DNA of 64,000 nt from an uncultured Parabacteroides sp. Its GTDB lineage: Bacteria > Bacteroidota > Bacteroidia > Bacteroidales > Tannerellaceae. Every line of letters begins with the position of its first letter. Position 1 is the first letter of the stretch. Where the stretch lies: contig CAJTMR010000005.1 in assembly GCA_910577325.1 (NCBI GenBank), positions 26,981 through 90,980 of the forward strand, read 5' to 3'. Below are positions 9,725-18,507 of the stretch, one piece after another. Under the pieces are notes generated by a model. The model had not been told where the DNA came from. It worked only from the letters and a program-made list of their open reading frames with translations, and ran no database searches. A program made the position numbers and the translations under genes.

Positions 9725-12700
9725 TTAGAATGTAACATTTAAACCGAAAGAATAGGAACGTTGCAACGGGTATATCTGTCCGCCCAAACATTCCGGATCC
9801 ATCTTGTAATACTTGTAAAGACCGGTAATCTCACACAAATTATCGCCAGAAAAGAAAACACGAAGTCGACTGATATTCATTTTGCCAGTCCATTCTTTCG
9901 GCAAAGTATAACCGACCGTCAAGTTCTTCAGACGGGCATATGCCGCATTCTGCAAGTAACGTGTCTGTGGAACAGCAAGGCCCCTGTCTGCGACATACGC
10001 CTGATACGATTTGACACGCGGGAAATACCCATTGGGATTTTCTTCCGTCCAATGATCGTAATAGTTACCGTATGTAAGATTCGTCCAAGGGTCGAAATAC
10101 ATGCCCCAGAAATACGGGTCTTTGGTCGGATAATAATCTTTTTTCATGATCCCCTGTAAGAACAAACTAAAATCAAATCCATTCCAATCCCCATTAAGAG
10201 TAAACCCGAACGCATAACGAGCACGATCATTGCCAATAATCGTATAATCTCCATGATCGTCCAGCGTATAAGCCCCCTTGTTGATCTTTCCGTCACCATT
10301 CAAGTCTTTATACTTCACATCACCCGGAGCCATGGGAGGTGTATTAGGATAAGGGTCCACCTCCGTTTGATTGGCACTGTTGGCAATATCTTCCTCTGAA
10401 GTGAAGAAACCGTCATTCACCAACCCCCAAATCTCACCCCATTCTTTTCCTACATAATGGTCTTTTAAACTACCTGTTGTATTGGCATATTTGGTAATCC
10501 AAGAACGGCTATCGCCTATATTAAAACTGGCACTGTAGTTAAACGGTTTACCCGCCAATTTGAACTGATCACGCCAACTGACCGTTAAATCCCAACCCGT
10601 CGTTTTCAAATCGGCAGCATTCTCCAATGGTACGCTCGTACCCAATACCAACGGTAATTGCGCTCCACTTCTCAACATATCCTTTGTACGGCGGATATAC
10701 CCGTCCACTGTAGCAGTCAAGCGATTATCGAAGAAGTTCACATCCATACCCCAATCGGCAGTCGTCACCGTTTCCCAGGTCAAATCGCCCGCCACCAATC
10801 CCGGAGCGGATACATAAACAGGCTGTTTGCCATCCAAAATAACTTTTGTTTTTCCCGAACTCATCGTAGCCAAATAAGGATAATAATTATCCTTCAGATA
10901 TTGATTGCCTAAACTACCATAAGAAAAACGCAACTTCAAGAAGTTTACCACATCCCTCAACGGCTCAAAAAAGTTTTCCTCCGAAATCACCCATGCTGCC
11001 GAGCCGGAAGGATTAAAGACGAAACGAGAATCGGTCGGGAAACGGGAAGTCCCGTCATAACGGGCATTGACAGCCAAAATATACCGGTTATTGAACGTAT
11101 AATTCAAACGACCGAAAACACTTCGGAAAGCCAATTCACGTATACGTTGGCTCACACTCATATCTCCTGTCGCCAAATTCAGCGTAGGCAAACCATCCGT
11201 GATCAACTCTTTACGCTGCGCATACTCGTACGACTCACGCCAACTCTCCTGATTATAACCGGCCATCGCCGTAAAATCATGCTTGCCATTGAAAACTTTA
11301 TGGAAAGTAACATACGCATCGAACGTAGCGGTCGAAGCTTCCGTATTATCAAAAAAAGCTGAAGAAACCGAGTTCTGATACAAAATAGGAGTTTCCGGGC
11401 CTTTCCGGTAAGGGACGGATAATTGCGCACCGTCCTTGTTGTTCCGATTCGCGACATACGCAAACGATCCGTTTAAGAATAAAACATCCTTGACAATATC
11501 AATCTTTGTCGTGAATTGGGTTGACAAAGTGGTTTTATTCTCTTTCTTGCGTCCACCCTCGGCAAAACGCCCGAAAATGGCAGCCCCATCTTCCGTATAA
11601 GTACCATCCGGATTATATATAGGCACCAACGGGCTACGACGATTGACAGCCCAATAATAATCATCCCCCAAAAAATAAGGAGCATCATAATCGGACACCA
11701 CCAAGCTCGTATTATTGCCGAGCGACCACCAATCGGTCAGTTTGAAATCCAGTTTGGAACGAAGGTTATAACGATTGAACTTATCCGTTCCCTGCGAGAC
11801 CATACCGTCTTGATAATTATAGCCTGCAGAGAAATAATAATTCAAACGTTCAGTCTTTCCGGAAACATCCACATTATGATTGGTAGAAAAAGCCAAATTC
11901 TTATACGCTTCTCCGAACCAGTCTGTTTGTCCAAAATAAGCATACGTTCCATCCGGCCTCAAAAAATAAGGAGAAACACTCGGGTCTTCCGAAACGCGCT
12001 TTGCATATTCCAATTCCTCTTGATTATGGTTAACTCCCCAAGGATAATAAAAATCATTACGAGCAACCGCAGCTTTATAGGGATCGGTTATGACATCGGC
12101 CATACTACTTAATTTACGCATGGCAAAATTATTGTTATAGTTAACAGTCAGCTTTTCTTGTCCGGCAGTCTTGGTTGTCACCAAAATCACGCCAAAAGCG
12201 GCACGTGAACCGTAGATTGCTGCCGAAGCGGCATCCTTCAACACCGAAATGCTCCCGATGTCGGAAGGATTCATCCGGTTTAACTCTTCCGCAGAAGAAA
12301 CCACGCCATCAATAACGACCAACGGGTCGCCGCCGTTGATAGAAGTCGTGCCACGTATATTGAAAGACGGAGAATCCGTAGCCTGACCACTACCGATTGT
12401 AACTGTCATATTGGCAACCGAACCTTGCAAGGCTTGTCCGACTGTCAGAACCGGTCGATTTTCCAGTACCTTTGTCGAAACTGTTGCCACCGCCCCGGAT
12501 AAATCCACCTTTTTCTGCGTTCCATAACCGATCACGACCACTTCATCCAACGCTTCGCTATCCTCTTTCAAGACAACAGACATGGTCGCTTTCACCGGTA
12601 TATTCTGAGTCTGATAGCCGATATAGGAAATCGAAACAACAGCACCCTCAGACACGTCCGCCAATGAGAAATTACCATCGATATCCGTAACACATCCCAT

Positions 12701-13174
12701 CGTCGTCCCTTTGATCGCGACATTTACCCCAATCAACGGTTCTCCGCTTACGTCCTTCACATTCCCCGTGACGGTAATCTTCTTTTCCTGTTGCATCACA
12801 GGAATCGTTTTTTCCACTGCCTGCTTTTTGCGAACGATAATCTGGCGGTCATTAATAAGGTACTCGACATCCGTCCCGTCAAACATCTGTTGCAAAATGT
12901 TTTCAACACTGCGGTTCGTCACATCGACATCCACCTTCCGGTTCAGATTGATGTTCGATCCATGATAAACAAATATAAATTCACTGTTTTTCTCGATATA
13001 AGAAAATACATCTTTAATGCTCCGGCCGTTCATTTGAACCGTCAGCATTGTTTGGGTAGCATACGAAGATCCTGCATAAACGGCAGACCCTCCATAACCG
13101 ACCAGACATAAGGCTAAACAAGCACTTTTGAGAAAAGGAGTCGATTTTCGACTGAATCTTTCATTCTTTTTCAT
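9725..13174 (-). CDS. SusC/RagA-family TonB-dependent transporter with STN signalling domain
   Basis: I start it at 13174 (1149 aa). The open frame extends to 13285, but that extra segment crosses a strong hairpin and has no signal sequence, whereas MKKNERFSRKSTPFLKS... leads into a signal peptide ending GSAVYAG. Order of domains: STN domain (about 40-110, VQMNGRSIKDVFSYIEKN), carboxypeptidase-regulatory-like domain (about 130-210, GEPLIGVNVAIKGTTMGC), plug (about 210-330, DEVVVIGYGTQKKVDLSGAV), then the outer-membrane barrel ending ...RSYSFGLNVTF. The STN domain is the part that contacts a FecR-type anti-sigma factor, and exactly such a gene is next door. The protein therefore probably imports a glycan and reports its presence to the ECF sigma factor. 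Confidence 0.93.
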   Translation of the reverse strand: MKKNERFSRKSTPFLKSACLALCLVGYGGSAVYAGSSYATQTMLTVQMNGRSIKDVFSYIEKNSEFIFVYHGSNINLNRKVDVDVTNRSVENILQQMFDGTDVEYLINDRQIIVRKKQAVEKTIPVMQQEKKITVTGNVKDVSGEPLIGVNVAIKGTTMGCVTDIDGNFSLADVSEGAVVSISYIGYQTQNIPVKATMSVVLKEDSEALDEVVVIGYGTQKKVDLSGAVATVSTKVLENRPVLTVGQALQGSVANMTVTIGSGQATDSPSFNIRGTTSINGGDPLVVIDGVVSSAEELNRMNPSDIGSISVLKDAASAAIYGSRAAFGVILVTTKTAGQEKLTVNYNNNFAMRKLSSMADVITDPYKAAVARNDFYYPWGVNHNQEELEYAKRVSEDPSVSPYFLRPDGTYAYFGQTDWFGEAYKNLAFSTNHNVDVSGKTERLNYYFSAGYNYQDGMVSQGTDKFNRYNLRSKLDFKLTDWWSLGNNTSLVVSDYDAPYFLGDDYYWAVNRRSPLVPIYNPDGTYTEDGAAIFGRFAEGGRKKENKTTLSTQFTTKIDIVKDVLFLNGSFAYVANRNNKDGAQLSVPYRKGPETPILYQNSVSSAFFDNTEASTATFDAYVTFHKVFNGKHDFTAMAGYNQESWRESYEYAQRKELITDGLPTLNLATGDMSVSQRIRELAFRSVFGRLNYTFNNRYILAVNARYDGTSRFPTDSRFVFNPSGSAAWVISEENFFEPLRDVVNFLKLRFSYGSLGNQYLKDNYYPYLATMSSGKTKVILDGKQPVYVSAPGLVAGDLTWETVTTADWGMDVNFFDNRLTATVDGYIRRTKDMLRSGAQLPLVLGTSVPLENAADLKTTGWDLTVSWRDQFKLAGKPFNYSASFNIGDSRSWITKYANTTGSLKDHYVGKEWGEIWGLVNDGFFTSEEDIANSANQTEVDPYPNTPPMAPGDVKYKDLNGDGKINKGAYTLDDHGDYTIIGNDRARYAFGFTLNGDWNGFDFSLFLQGIMKKDYYPTKDPYFWGMYFDPWTNLTYGNYYDHWTEENPNGYFPRVKSYQAYVADRGLAVPQTRYLQNAAYARLKNLTVGYTLPKEWTGKMNISRLRVFFSGDNLCEITGLYKYYKMDPECLGGQIYPLQRSYSFGLNVTF

Positions 13175-13181
13175 ACATTTG
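13174..13181 (+). promoter_or_regulatory. -7 box of a putative antisense RNA promoter
   Basis: TACATTTG on the plus strand matches TAnnTTTG exactly. It overlaps the complement of the susC start codon. The -33 element is weak (a T-rich stretch about 23 bp upstream). It points rightwards into the susC leader, towards the terminator at 13229-13265. Confidence 0.45.
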
Positions 13182-13187
13182 TAACGT

Positions 13188-13265
13188 TTTTTCTTTGATA
13201 CATAAAATTTTAGATTAAACATGTTCCCGAGTCGAACGATCTGACCCATCGTTCGACTCTTTTTT
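13188..13265 (+). ncRNA. Putative antisense small RNA opposite the susC leader
   Basis: A plus-strand unit of about 78 nt runs from a TAnnTTTG promoter to a strong intrinsic terminator, entirely opposite the 5' leader of susC. No plus-strand protein gene is present here. In Bacteroides fragilis, small RNAs of this position and size (the DonS type, antisense to susC homologues controlled by ECF sigma/anti-sigma pairs) repress glycan loci. That is prior knowledge; its application here is inference. The 5' end is an estimate from the promoter position. Confidence 0.5.
13229..13265 (+). terminator. Intrinsic terminator on the plus strand in the susC leader
   Basis: Perfect 12-bp stem: GAGTCGAACGAT (13229-13240) and ATCGTTCGACTC (13248-13259), 7-nt loop, then six T (13260-13265). 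The T tract exists only on the plus strand, so it terminates plus-strand transcription and not the susC operon. Confidence 0.8.
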
Positions 13266-13293
13266 GATACAAAAAAGGATTTCACATAAACTT

Positions 13294-14409
13294 TTATTTT
13301 TTTGATATGATTATATCTTCATTTTCATCCAAGCTATAAGTCAAATATAAAGACTGGCACAATATATTGACCACATCTTCCGGTTTTTCCCTTAAATCCA
13401 ATTTACCCGAAACCGGAATATTTTTTATCCGGCCGTCACACACGATCCGGCGTCCGTAATGCCGTGACAACCTTTCAAAAACGTCTCCTGCCGTCCTGTC
13501 GTTCAATAACATGATATTATCTTTCCAACAGATATATTCGAAAACATCCACATCTTTGATATTCGAGTCTCCATCGTCTATCAAAATCAATTGGTTGGGA
13601 GACAAGACCGATTTTTTATTATTCATGGTTTCCACTTCCACTTTACCTTCCACCAAGACGACCGAGGAGACCGCGTCTTCTTTATAGGCACAAATGTTGA
13701 ACTGTGTACCCAGCACTTTCACTTCAAAATCTTTCGTTTTAACAATAAAAGGACGTGAAGGATCTTTCTTTACATCCAAATAGACTTCCCCTTCGACGAC
13801 AATCTCGCGCCTGTCTTCTTTAAAAAGAACCGGATAAATCACTCGGGAACCGGCATTGACATAGATTTTCGTTCCGTCCGAGAATGTTATGTCAGCTTTC
13901 CGGCCTTTGGGTACGACAATTTGGTTTATCTCGTTTGCTCCTTCCTCCTTTTTGTGTTCCGTGAATTTCTTCACAACCTGACCATCCAATTCCGGCTCTC
14001 CGTCTTTTCCATATTTCACAGAAGATTCATCTTTTAGCTGCATGCGGTCATTGCTGGCAAACAAGATGACCTCATCTACCGGCAAAACCGGAACATCCTG
14101 ATCCAGCAAGCTTAATGACAGGGTTGGTTCCTCCCTTCCGGATTGCCACCAACCGATCCCCACCGCCAACAGAATAACGGCCGATGCTGCCACAGCCGAA
14201 AAGGCATAGCGGATTTGTAATCTTTTCGAACGTTTGCTTTCAAGCCGGTTCTCTACTTCTTTCCAGGACAAAAGCACATCTTCGCTGTCGACAAATTCAG
14301 CCTTATGCACTTTTTCCAACAAATTTCTTCCGGCCTGAAAAAAAGAATCTTTATCCTGTATATTCTGTTTTCTATTCACAACTAACTTTTTTATCTCTAT
14401 TACGGACAA
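13294..14409 (-). CDS. FecR-family anti-sigma factor
   Basis: 371 aa. A cytoplasmic N-terminal part (about 1-65, which would hold the sigma factor), one membrane helix (about 67-88, AFSAVAASAVILLAVGIGWW), then a periplasmic FecR domain (NQIVVPKGRKADITFSDGTK, LDVKKDPSRPFIVKTKDFEV, VLGTQFNICAYKED). It ends in the Bacteroidetes-specific C-terminal domain that binds STN modules. It lies 15 bp after the ECF sigma gene and before susC. It probably keeps the sigma factor inactive until the SusC STN domain signals that the glycan is bound. Confidence 0.9.
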   Translation of the reverse strand: MSVIEIKKLVVNRKQNIQDKDSFFQAGRNLLEKVHKAEFVDSEDVLLSWKEVENRLESKRSKRLQIRYAFSAVAASAVILLAVGIGWWQSGREEPTLSLSLLDQDVPVLPVDEVILFASNDRMQLKDESSVKYGKDGEPELDGQVVKKFTEHKKEEGANEINQIVVPKGRKADITFSDGTKIYVNAGSRVIYPVLFKEDRREIVVEGEVYLDVKKDPSRPFIVKTKDFEVKVLGTQFNICAYKEDAVSSVVLVEGKVEVETMNNKKSVLSPNQLILIDDGDSNIKDVDVFEYICWKDNIMLLNDRTAGDVFERLSRHYGRRIVCDGRIKNIPVSGKLDLREKPEDVVNILCQSLYLTYSLDENEDIIISKK

Positions 14410-14424
14410 AAAAGTATTTGGTAC

Positions 14425-14991
14425 TCACTTTTTACAGGAAAAATGTTTTTTTTCAAAATATATTTTCTTCAATTTAGACAAACTTCTGAACAACAGGTTT
14501 TTGCTGGATTGATAATTTATACCTAATATCTCTGCTATATCCTCATGCTTCAATTCATTTACATAATAAAGATAAATGATTTCCCGTTGGTGAGAAGACA
14601 GTTCCGAAAAGGCACGCATAAGAAATCCGGAATAGGAATTCTTGTCTTCGTCTTCCAAAAACGAATCTTCTACGGTGAATTTGTCACCATACTCCTCAAG
14701 ATCCTCCATTCTTTTTTCCTTCTCGATCGTGTCGATTATCCTATTCCGTAACGTTTTAAGCAAATATCCCTTTACGTTCAGCGTCGGAGAAAGTGTTGGA
14801 TGATTCTGAATAATCTTTATGAATACATCTTGTATGCAATCTTTTACCAGTTCTTTATCGGACACCAATTTCAAACCGTAATGATAAAGCAAGGAATAAA
14901 AACGGCAATACATTTCCTTAAATGCTTCCCTGTCTCCTTTCAAACATAACAGCCACAGATTTCCTTCTGATATATCATGCATAGCGGGCAA
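14425..14991 (-). CDS. ECF-type RNA polymerase sigma factor
   Basis: 188 aa with only two sigma domains. Region 2 lies at about 20-90 (EAFKEMYCRFYSLLYHYGLK, DCIQDVFIKIIQNH) and region 4 at about 125-180 (SSHQREIIYLYYVNELKHED followed by the helix-turn-helix IAEILGINYQSSKNLLFRSL). It belongs to the ECF group that Bacteroidetes pair with FecR anti-sigmas. It heads the sigma/anti-sigma/susC/susD cluster and should activate susC transcription. A TAATTTTG -7 box lies upstream. Confidence 0.92.
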   Translation of the reverse strand: MPAMHDISEGNLWLLCLKGDREAFKEMYCRFYSLLYHYGLKLVSDKELVKDCIQDVFIKIIQNHPTLSPTLNVKGYLLKTLRNRIIDTIEKEKRMEDLEEYGDKFTVEDSFLEDEDKNSYSGFLMRAFSELSSHQREIIYLYYVNELKHEDIAEILGINYQSSKNLLFRSLSKLKKIYFEKKHFSCKK

Positions 14992-15013
14992 TTGTGAGAT
15001 TTTTTCTGCGGCG

Positions 15014-15021
15014 CAAAATTA
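15014..15021 (-). promoter_or_regulatory. -7 box upstream of the ECF sigma gene
   Basis: TAATTTTG on the minus strand fits TAnnTTTG. It is 22 bp before the start codon. I see no clear -33 element. Confidence 0.35.
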
Positions 15022-15113
15022 ACCTTATTTATTTGATAAAAAAAGAAAACAGTACTATTCCAGACATAAAAATCCGGATTCCGAATACACTGTCTTTTCT
15101 AAAACAATCCCAA

Positions 15114-15826
15114 GGCAACCGCACCAAAAATTGCTATCCGGAATCACTTCTCTTCTTCCGTGAAAAATTTCGCAAACCAACTATCATACTATCACATCCG
15201 GCCGTTAACTCCTGTTTCACAATATGTTAAAACATGATAGTAGCTGTTTTTTACTATCATTCTACTATCATGCATCTATCATGCTTTTTACATGACTATT
15301 TATTTATATATCTGATAATACGATATTTATGTTTGTATGGGCAAAAACAGCCATCGGCGAAAAAGATGCAAAAACGAGGCGTAAAAGTGCCTCCGACACG
15401 GCGGATAAACATCCCCGCACCCACATAAAGGCCTCGCGCAGACCCGGGTCTGCACCTATCCCGCACCCGGGTCTGTGTGGTGAGTACACCCGGGTCTCAA
15501 GCGGATTTGCAAGCTGTTTTTGACAAAAGAAAAGCCTGTCTTGATGAAAAAAGAAGCCGTTTTAACATGTTTCGCACCTGTTTCTGAACGGTCCCTGTTT
15601 TCATCGTATGATTGACACACAAGATGTTACGTTTTTTTGCCATGATGGTTGTGATAGGTGAATGATAGTTCAAAACGGCAACTATCACACAATAACACAT
15701 TGGTTTTAAATAATATACGAACAAATATGATAGTATGATGGTTGTTTTTGCAAAACATTTATAGTGTCAGTCCGTATCGATGGCGAAAACAAAGGGACAC
15801 TTTATGATTTCGGTGCGGTTGCCCTG
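15114..15826. repeat. Dispersed repeat, copy 1 (longer form)
   Basis: Bases 15114-15375 match 55668-55929 (both 262 bp, no net length change) and 15768-15826 match 55941-55999 (both 59 bp), in the same orientation. Between the blocks this copy has about 390 bp that copy 2 lacks. The first block is rich in CTATCA/TGATAG motifs in both orientations (about six between 15180 and 15285), and more occur on the right of the extra segment. Such clustering resembles protein-binding iterons. No transposase, terminal inverted repeats or target duplication is visible. Confidence 0.85.
15442..15497. repeat. Three copies of ACCCGGGTCT with exact 23-bp period
   Basis: The 10-mer occurs at 15442-15451, 15465-15474 and 15488-15497. 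The starts are exactly 23 bp apart, about two helical turns. The first copy extends to a perfect 12-bp palindrome, AGACCCGGGTCT. It lies in the segment unique to repeat copy 1. Confidence 0.8.
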
Positions 15827-15856
15827 ACAAATATAGGCAATAAACACAGAATATGA
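15764..15856 (+). pseudogene. Relic coding frame shared with dispersed repeat copy 2
   Basis: From a GTG, 30 codons encode a peptide whose core SVRIDGENKGTLYDFGAVAL matches SVRIGGESRWTLYDFDAVAL in copy 2 (55934-56044). Conservation of the frame suggests the start of a once-longer protein. The two copies diverge directly after the core. I do not recognise the family. Confidence 0.35.
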
Positions 15857-16000
15857 AAGAAATAGGTTGGGAAGACAAGTTCAACGGTATTCTATATGAA
15901 TGGGAATGACTTTACGGGACGTCTCCTGCCTTCACTTGAAAAGAGACAGGCGATTTATTCCTCTTTTTTGAATATAACCGCCCTTTCACCATAGGAATCT

Positions 16001-18499
16001 TTACTGTTGATAGCGCGTCGACTCAGTCACATCTTTCACACAGCGTAACAACCCTTGACCTTTTTTCCTCGGAAATCCGGCCGTACGAGGCCCCATTCCG
16101 GTATAAGAATCACCGGAATAGAAATCTTGCATCATCACAAAAGCATTTGCCGGTGTCGTATTCGGGGAAGTACTGGACGACCAGTATAATTTGCTCAAAT
16201 CATACGGAAGTACGGCTGTCCCTCCCGGCCACACATAGTTGATATTCGTAATATTCTTAGTTATAGTACTGGCATCTCCCCAGAGAGGAGCGAATCCCGT
16301 ATACATTTGGGTCATACGAGGCAACCGTGGAGTTGATACGGATATATTCGTTCCGCTTCCGGTTACTGCGTACGTATAATTCGGATTTACCGATGTTGTT
16401 CCTCCCACGCCTGCTCCCATTACCCAAAGTTGCATCAACTCCAATGAAGTAGGGACACGCCATGTACCCTGATCTTTCTTATCGCTACGTTCGTAATAAG
16501 CGTTACAGCCCGTACGGGTCGCATTGACGGTAGGCGTGGCCGGATCCGCGCCTACAGGAGTAACGTATCCTACAGCCTCGTACCAGTTCATCGTATAGCG
16601 GGTAGCAGCATTATTGACAACCGGATTACCATCCTTGTCACAATCGTTCTTTGCAACCCGGATCAACATGTAAGGCTTACGCACGGTATGATAATTAGAA
16701 GTCAATGCCTCATAAGGCGCACCTGTACGCAGGGAGATAGACACGATTCCCCTCGGCTGAGTACCGATTACCCCTCCGTAATTCCACATTTCCTGATTTA
16801 CGATAACAGGGAGCGTGCCACTCTGAAAATAAGGATAAGTTTTGATATTGGGGGCCGTCTGAATCGGATAATACACCGGATTTCCAGGCGTAGACACCCC
16901 GGCCACTTCAAACCGGAATGTACGGTCTGGCTCCATTAAGCAACGAGGATACCCCATTGTACCGGTGCTGGCATACGTCTGCGCTTCCCCAAAGTTAGCG
17001 TACGATATGGCACGGGCATATTGGTTCGCATTGCTTGTCCCGTCGATCAACTGCGTAGAGCTCCAGTACAACCCGGCCGGATAGCTGCGGGAATTGAAAT
17101 AAATATTAATCATCTGAATATGATTCTGCGAAGGCAGATAGTAGATGGTTTTCGTCACATCGGTAAGCGAAATACCTTTTTCCAAATTCAATTTCCAACA
17201 GGCGTTAATCGCCTTTATAATCGGCGATGAGCCATTGAGAAAGGTTACACCCCGCCCTTCGGAATATTCATTTTCAGGATGGATATTCGCATTGCTGGAT
17301 GCGAAAGGTATAAGAATATTCTGATAAGGACTTTCCATCCCCCAGAAGCGGGAATCAGACGGATCTATGGTATAAGCAAACCCGCCTTTTCCCCACGGAT
17401 ACTCTTCATCCTTATGGGTTGTCAGGTCTGTCACGATGCGCCACGAAGCCTCGTCGGCTCCTCCTCTGCCCGTAAGTGTCAGCGTAGCTTGATACCATAC
17501 ATTCCGTTTCACGTCAAAATTATTCCACAAATTGCCGTTGAGTCCGATACCCAGATAAACCCGATAGGTTACCAGCCCGTCCCGTTCGCCGGCAGGCAAA
17601 GTGGAACGATATTCGCAAGTTACCTCTATATAGGAACACTGTGCCGGCTTTACCGGTATCTGTGTTTTCGAGGAAGTGCATTCCTCTCCGGGAACATTCG
17701 TAGGCAAAGGTCTTGTTCCTTGCATATTTTCAACCATATAAAGAGGAGTTGCATAATTATGGGGAAGATGGTTCCCTGTCGGATCGACCGGTTCCAAATT
17801 ACCATTATTTACCGTAATATTGTCGCCATCCACAAACGTCGTAGTCGATACCGTAGGAGAGTTTGGCGCGATATAGCTAAACACTTTCGGCACATTCTTC
17901 AGTTGGATGGAACGAACCGTCACGATCGTGCTGGCCTCAAGGGCAGTCTTGTCGATCACAACGGTCACCTTGGCCGTCAGCCGTTCGAGACTTATTTTCC
18001 CCAGATCATATATCGCATTTGTCGTCCCAGCCGGGAAGTTAATATTCAAAATGCCGGTTATAGCCGACATCGGGACACGGGTACCGGACAGGAAGTCTGT
18101 TCCTGAAGACATTGTCTTTTTCAGGCTATTCAAGCCAGACAGATTAGAGACCGAACTGCCTAAAGCAGAACCAGCATTAGCTATAAAAGCGAAGATACGG
18201 CTACCGGACGTCCCGCTTATCTGCATCGGAATCGAAATATTCGAGACTTCCGCGGAAGTGAAATACTTAAAAGAAACGACCTGCCCGTTTAGAGCGTCAA
18301 AAATAAAAACATTCAAATCGTTCACACTACCCTCATCCACATTCGGGAACAAAGAACGAGTCGCAACCGAACGTCCTTCCGCTTTAATCGTGAAGGTATA
18401 ATCAACAGGGCCGGAAACTTCAGACACATGTTCTTCTATCTCATTCGTACAAGCCGAAAATACCATAACAAGCAATAATATACTCAATACCTGTTTCAT
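16001..18499 (-). CDS. Large fimbrial tip/accessory lipoprotein (DUF4906/Mfa-like)
   Basis: 832 aa. A lipoprotein signal (MKQVLSILLLVMVFSAC, Cys17) is followed by TIKAEGRSVATRSLFPN and a FimA-type beta domain (LNVFIFDALNGQVVSFKYF, IFAFIANAG). The C-terminal third (about 680-825: GTWRVPTSLELMQLW, LYWSSSTSPNTTPANAF, KGQGLLRCVKD) resembles the FISUMP-like or C-type-lectin-like modules found on fimbrial tips. It is the last gene of the fimbrial operon, 8 bp after the anchor gene, the usual position for a tip subunit. It probably determines what the fimbria binds. Confidence 0.8.
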   Translation of the reverse strand: MKQVLSILLLVMVFSACTNEIEEHVSEVSGPVDYTFTIKAEGRSVATRSLFPNVDEGSVNDLNVFIFDALNGQVVSFKYFTSAEVSNISIPMQISGTSGSRIFAFIANAGSALGSSVSNLSGLNSLKKTMSSGTDFLSGTRVPMSAITGILNINFPAGTTNAIYDLGKISLERLTAKVTVVIDKTALEASTIVTVRSIQLKNVPKVFSYIAPNSPTVSTTTFVDGDNITVNNGNLEPVDPTGNHLPHNYATPLYMVENMQGTRPLPTNVPGEECTSSKTQIPVKPAQCSYIEVTCEYRSTLPAGERDGLVTYRVYLGIGLNGNLWNNFDVKRNVWYQATLTLTGRGGADEASWRIVTDLTTHKDEEYPWGKGGFAYTIDPSDSRFWGMESPYQNILIPFASSNANIHPENEYSEGRGVTFLNGSSPIIKAINACWKLNLEKGISLTDVTKTIYYLPSQNHIQMINIYFNSRSYPAGLYWSSTQLIDGTSNANQYARAISYANFGEAQTYASTGTMGYPRCLMEPDRTFRFEVAGVSTPGNPVYYPIQTAPNIKTYPYFQSGTLPVIVNQEMWNYGGVIGTQPRGIVSISLRTGAPYEALTSNYHTVRKPYMLIRVAKNDCDKDGNPVVNNAATRYTMNWYEAVGYVTPVGADPATPTVNATRTGCNAYYERSDKKDQGTWRVPTSLELMQLWVMGAGVGGTTSVNPNYTYAVTGSGTNISVSTPRLPRMTQMYTGFAPLWGDASTITKNITNINYVWPGGTAVLPYDLSKLYWSSSTSPNTTPANAFVMMQDFYSGDSYTGMGPRTAGFPRKKGQGLLRCVKDVTESTRYQQ

Positions 18500-18507
18500 T
18501 TTAATCT

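Larger units (their letters stand above)
14992..16000. other. Gene-poor region holding dispersed repeat copy 1
   Basis: About 1 kb without a credible gene. It contains the sigma-gene promoter, the dispersed repeat (15114-15826) with an internal set of three 10-bp repeats, and a decayed short coding frame (15764-15856). The remainder (15857-16000) shows nothing I recognise. Several short open frames here have no family features. Confidence 0.6.

Noticed and set aside
15180..15290. CTATCA-rich stretch as a possible CRISPR array
   Set aside because: The units are 6-8 bp, occur in both orientations and have irregular spacing. There are no cas genes.
15304..15724. Several 60-75 aa open frames inside dispersed repeat copy 1
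   Set aside because: They overlap one another on both strands, lack promoters and family features, and are mostly absent from copy 2.
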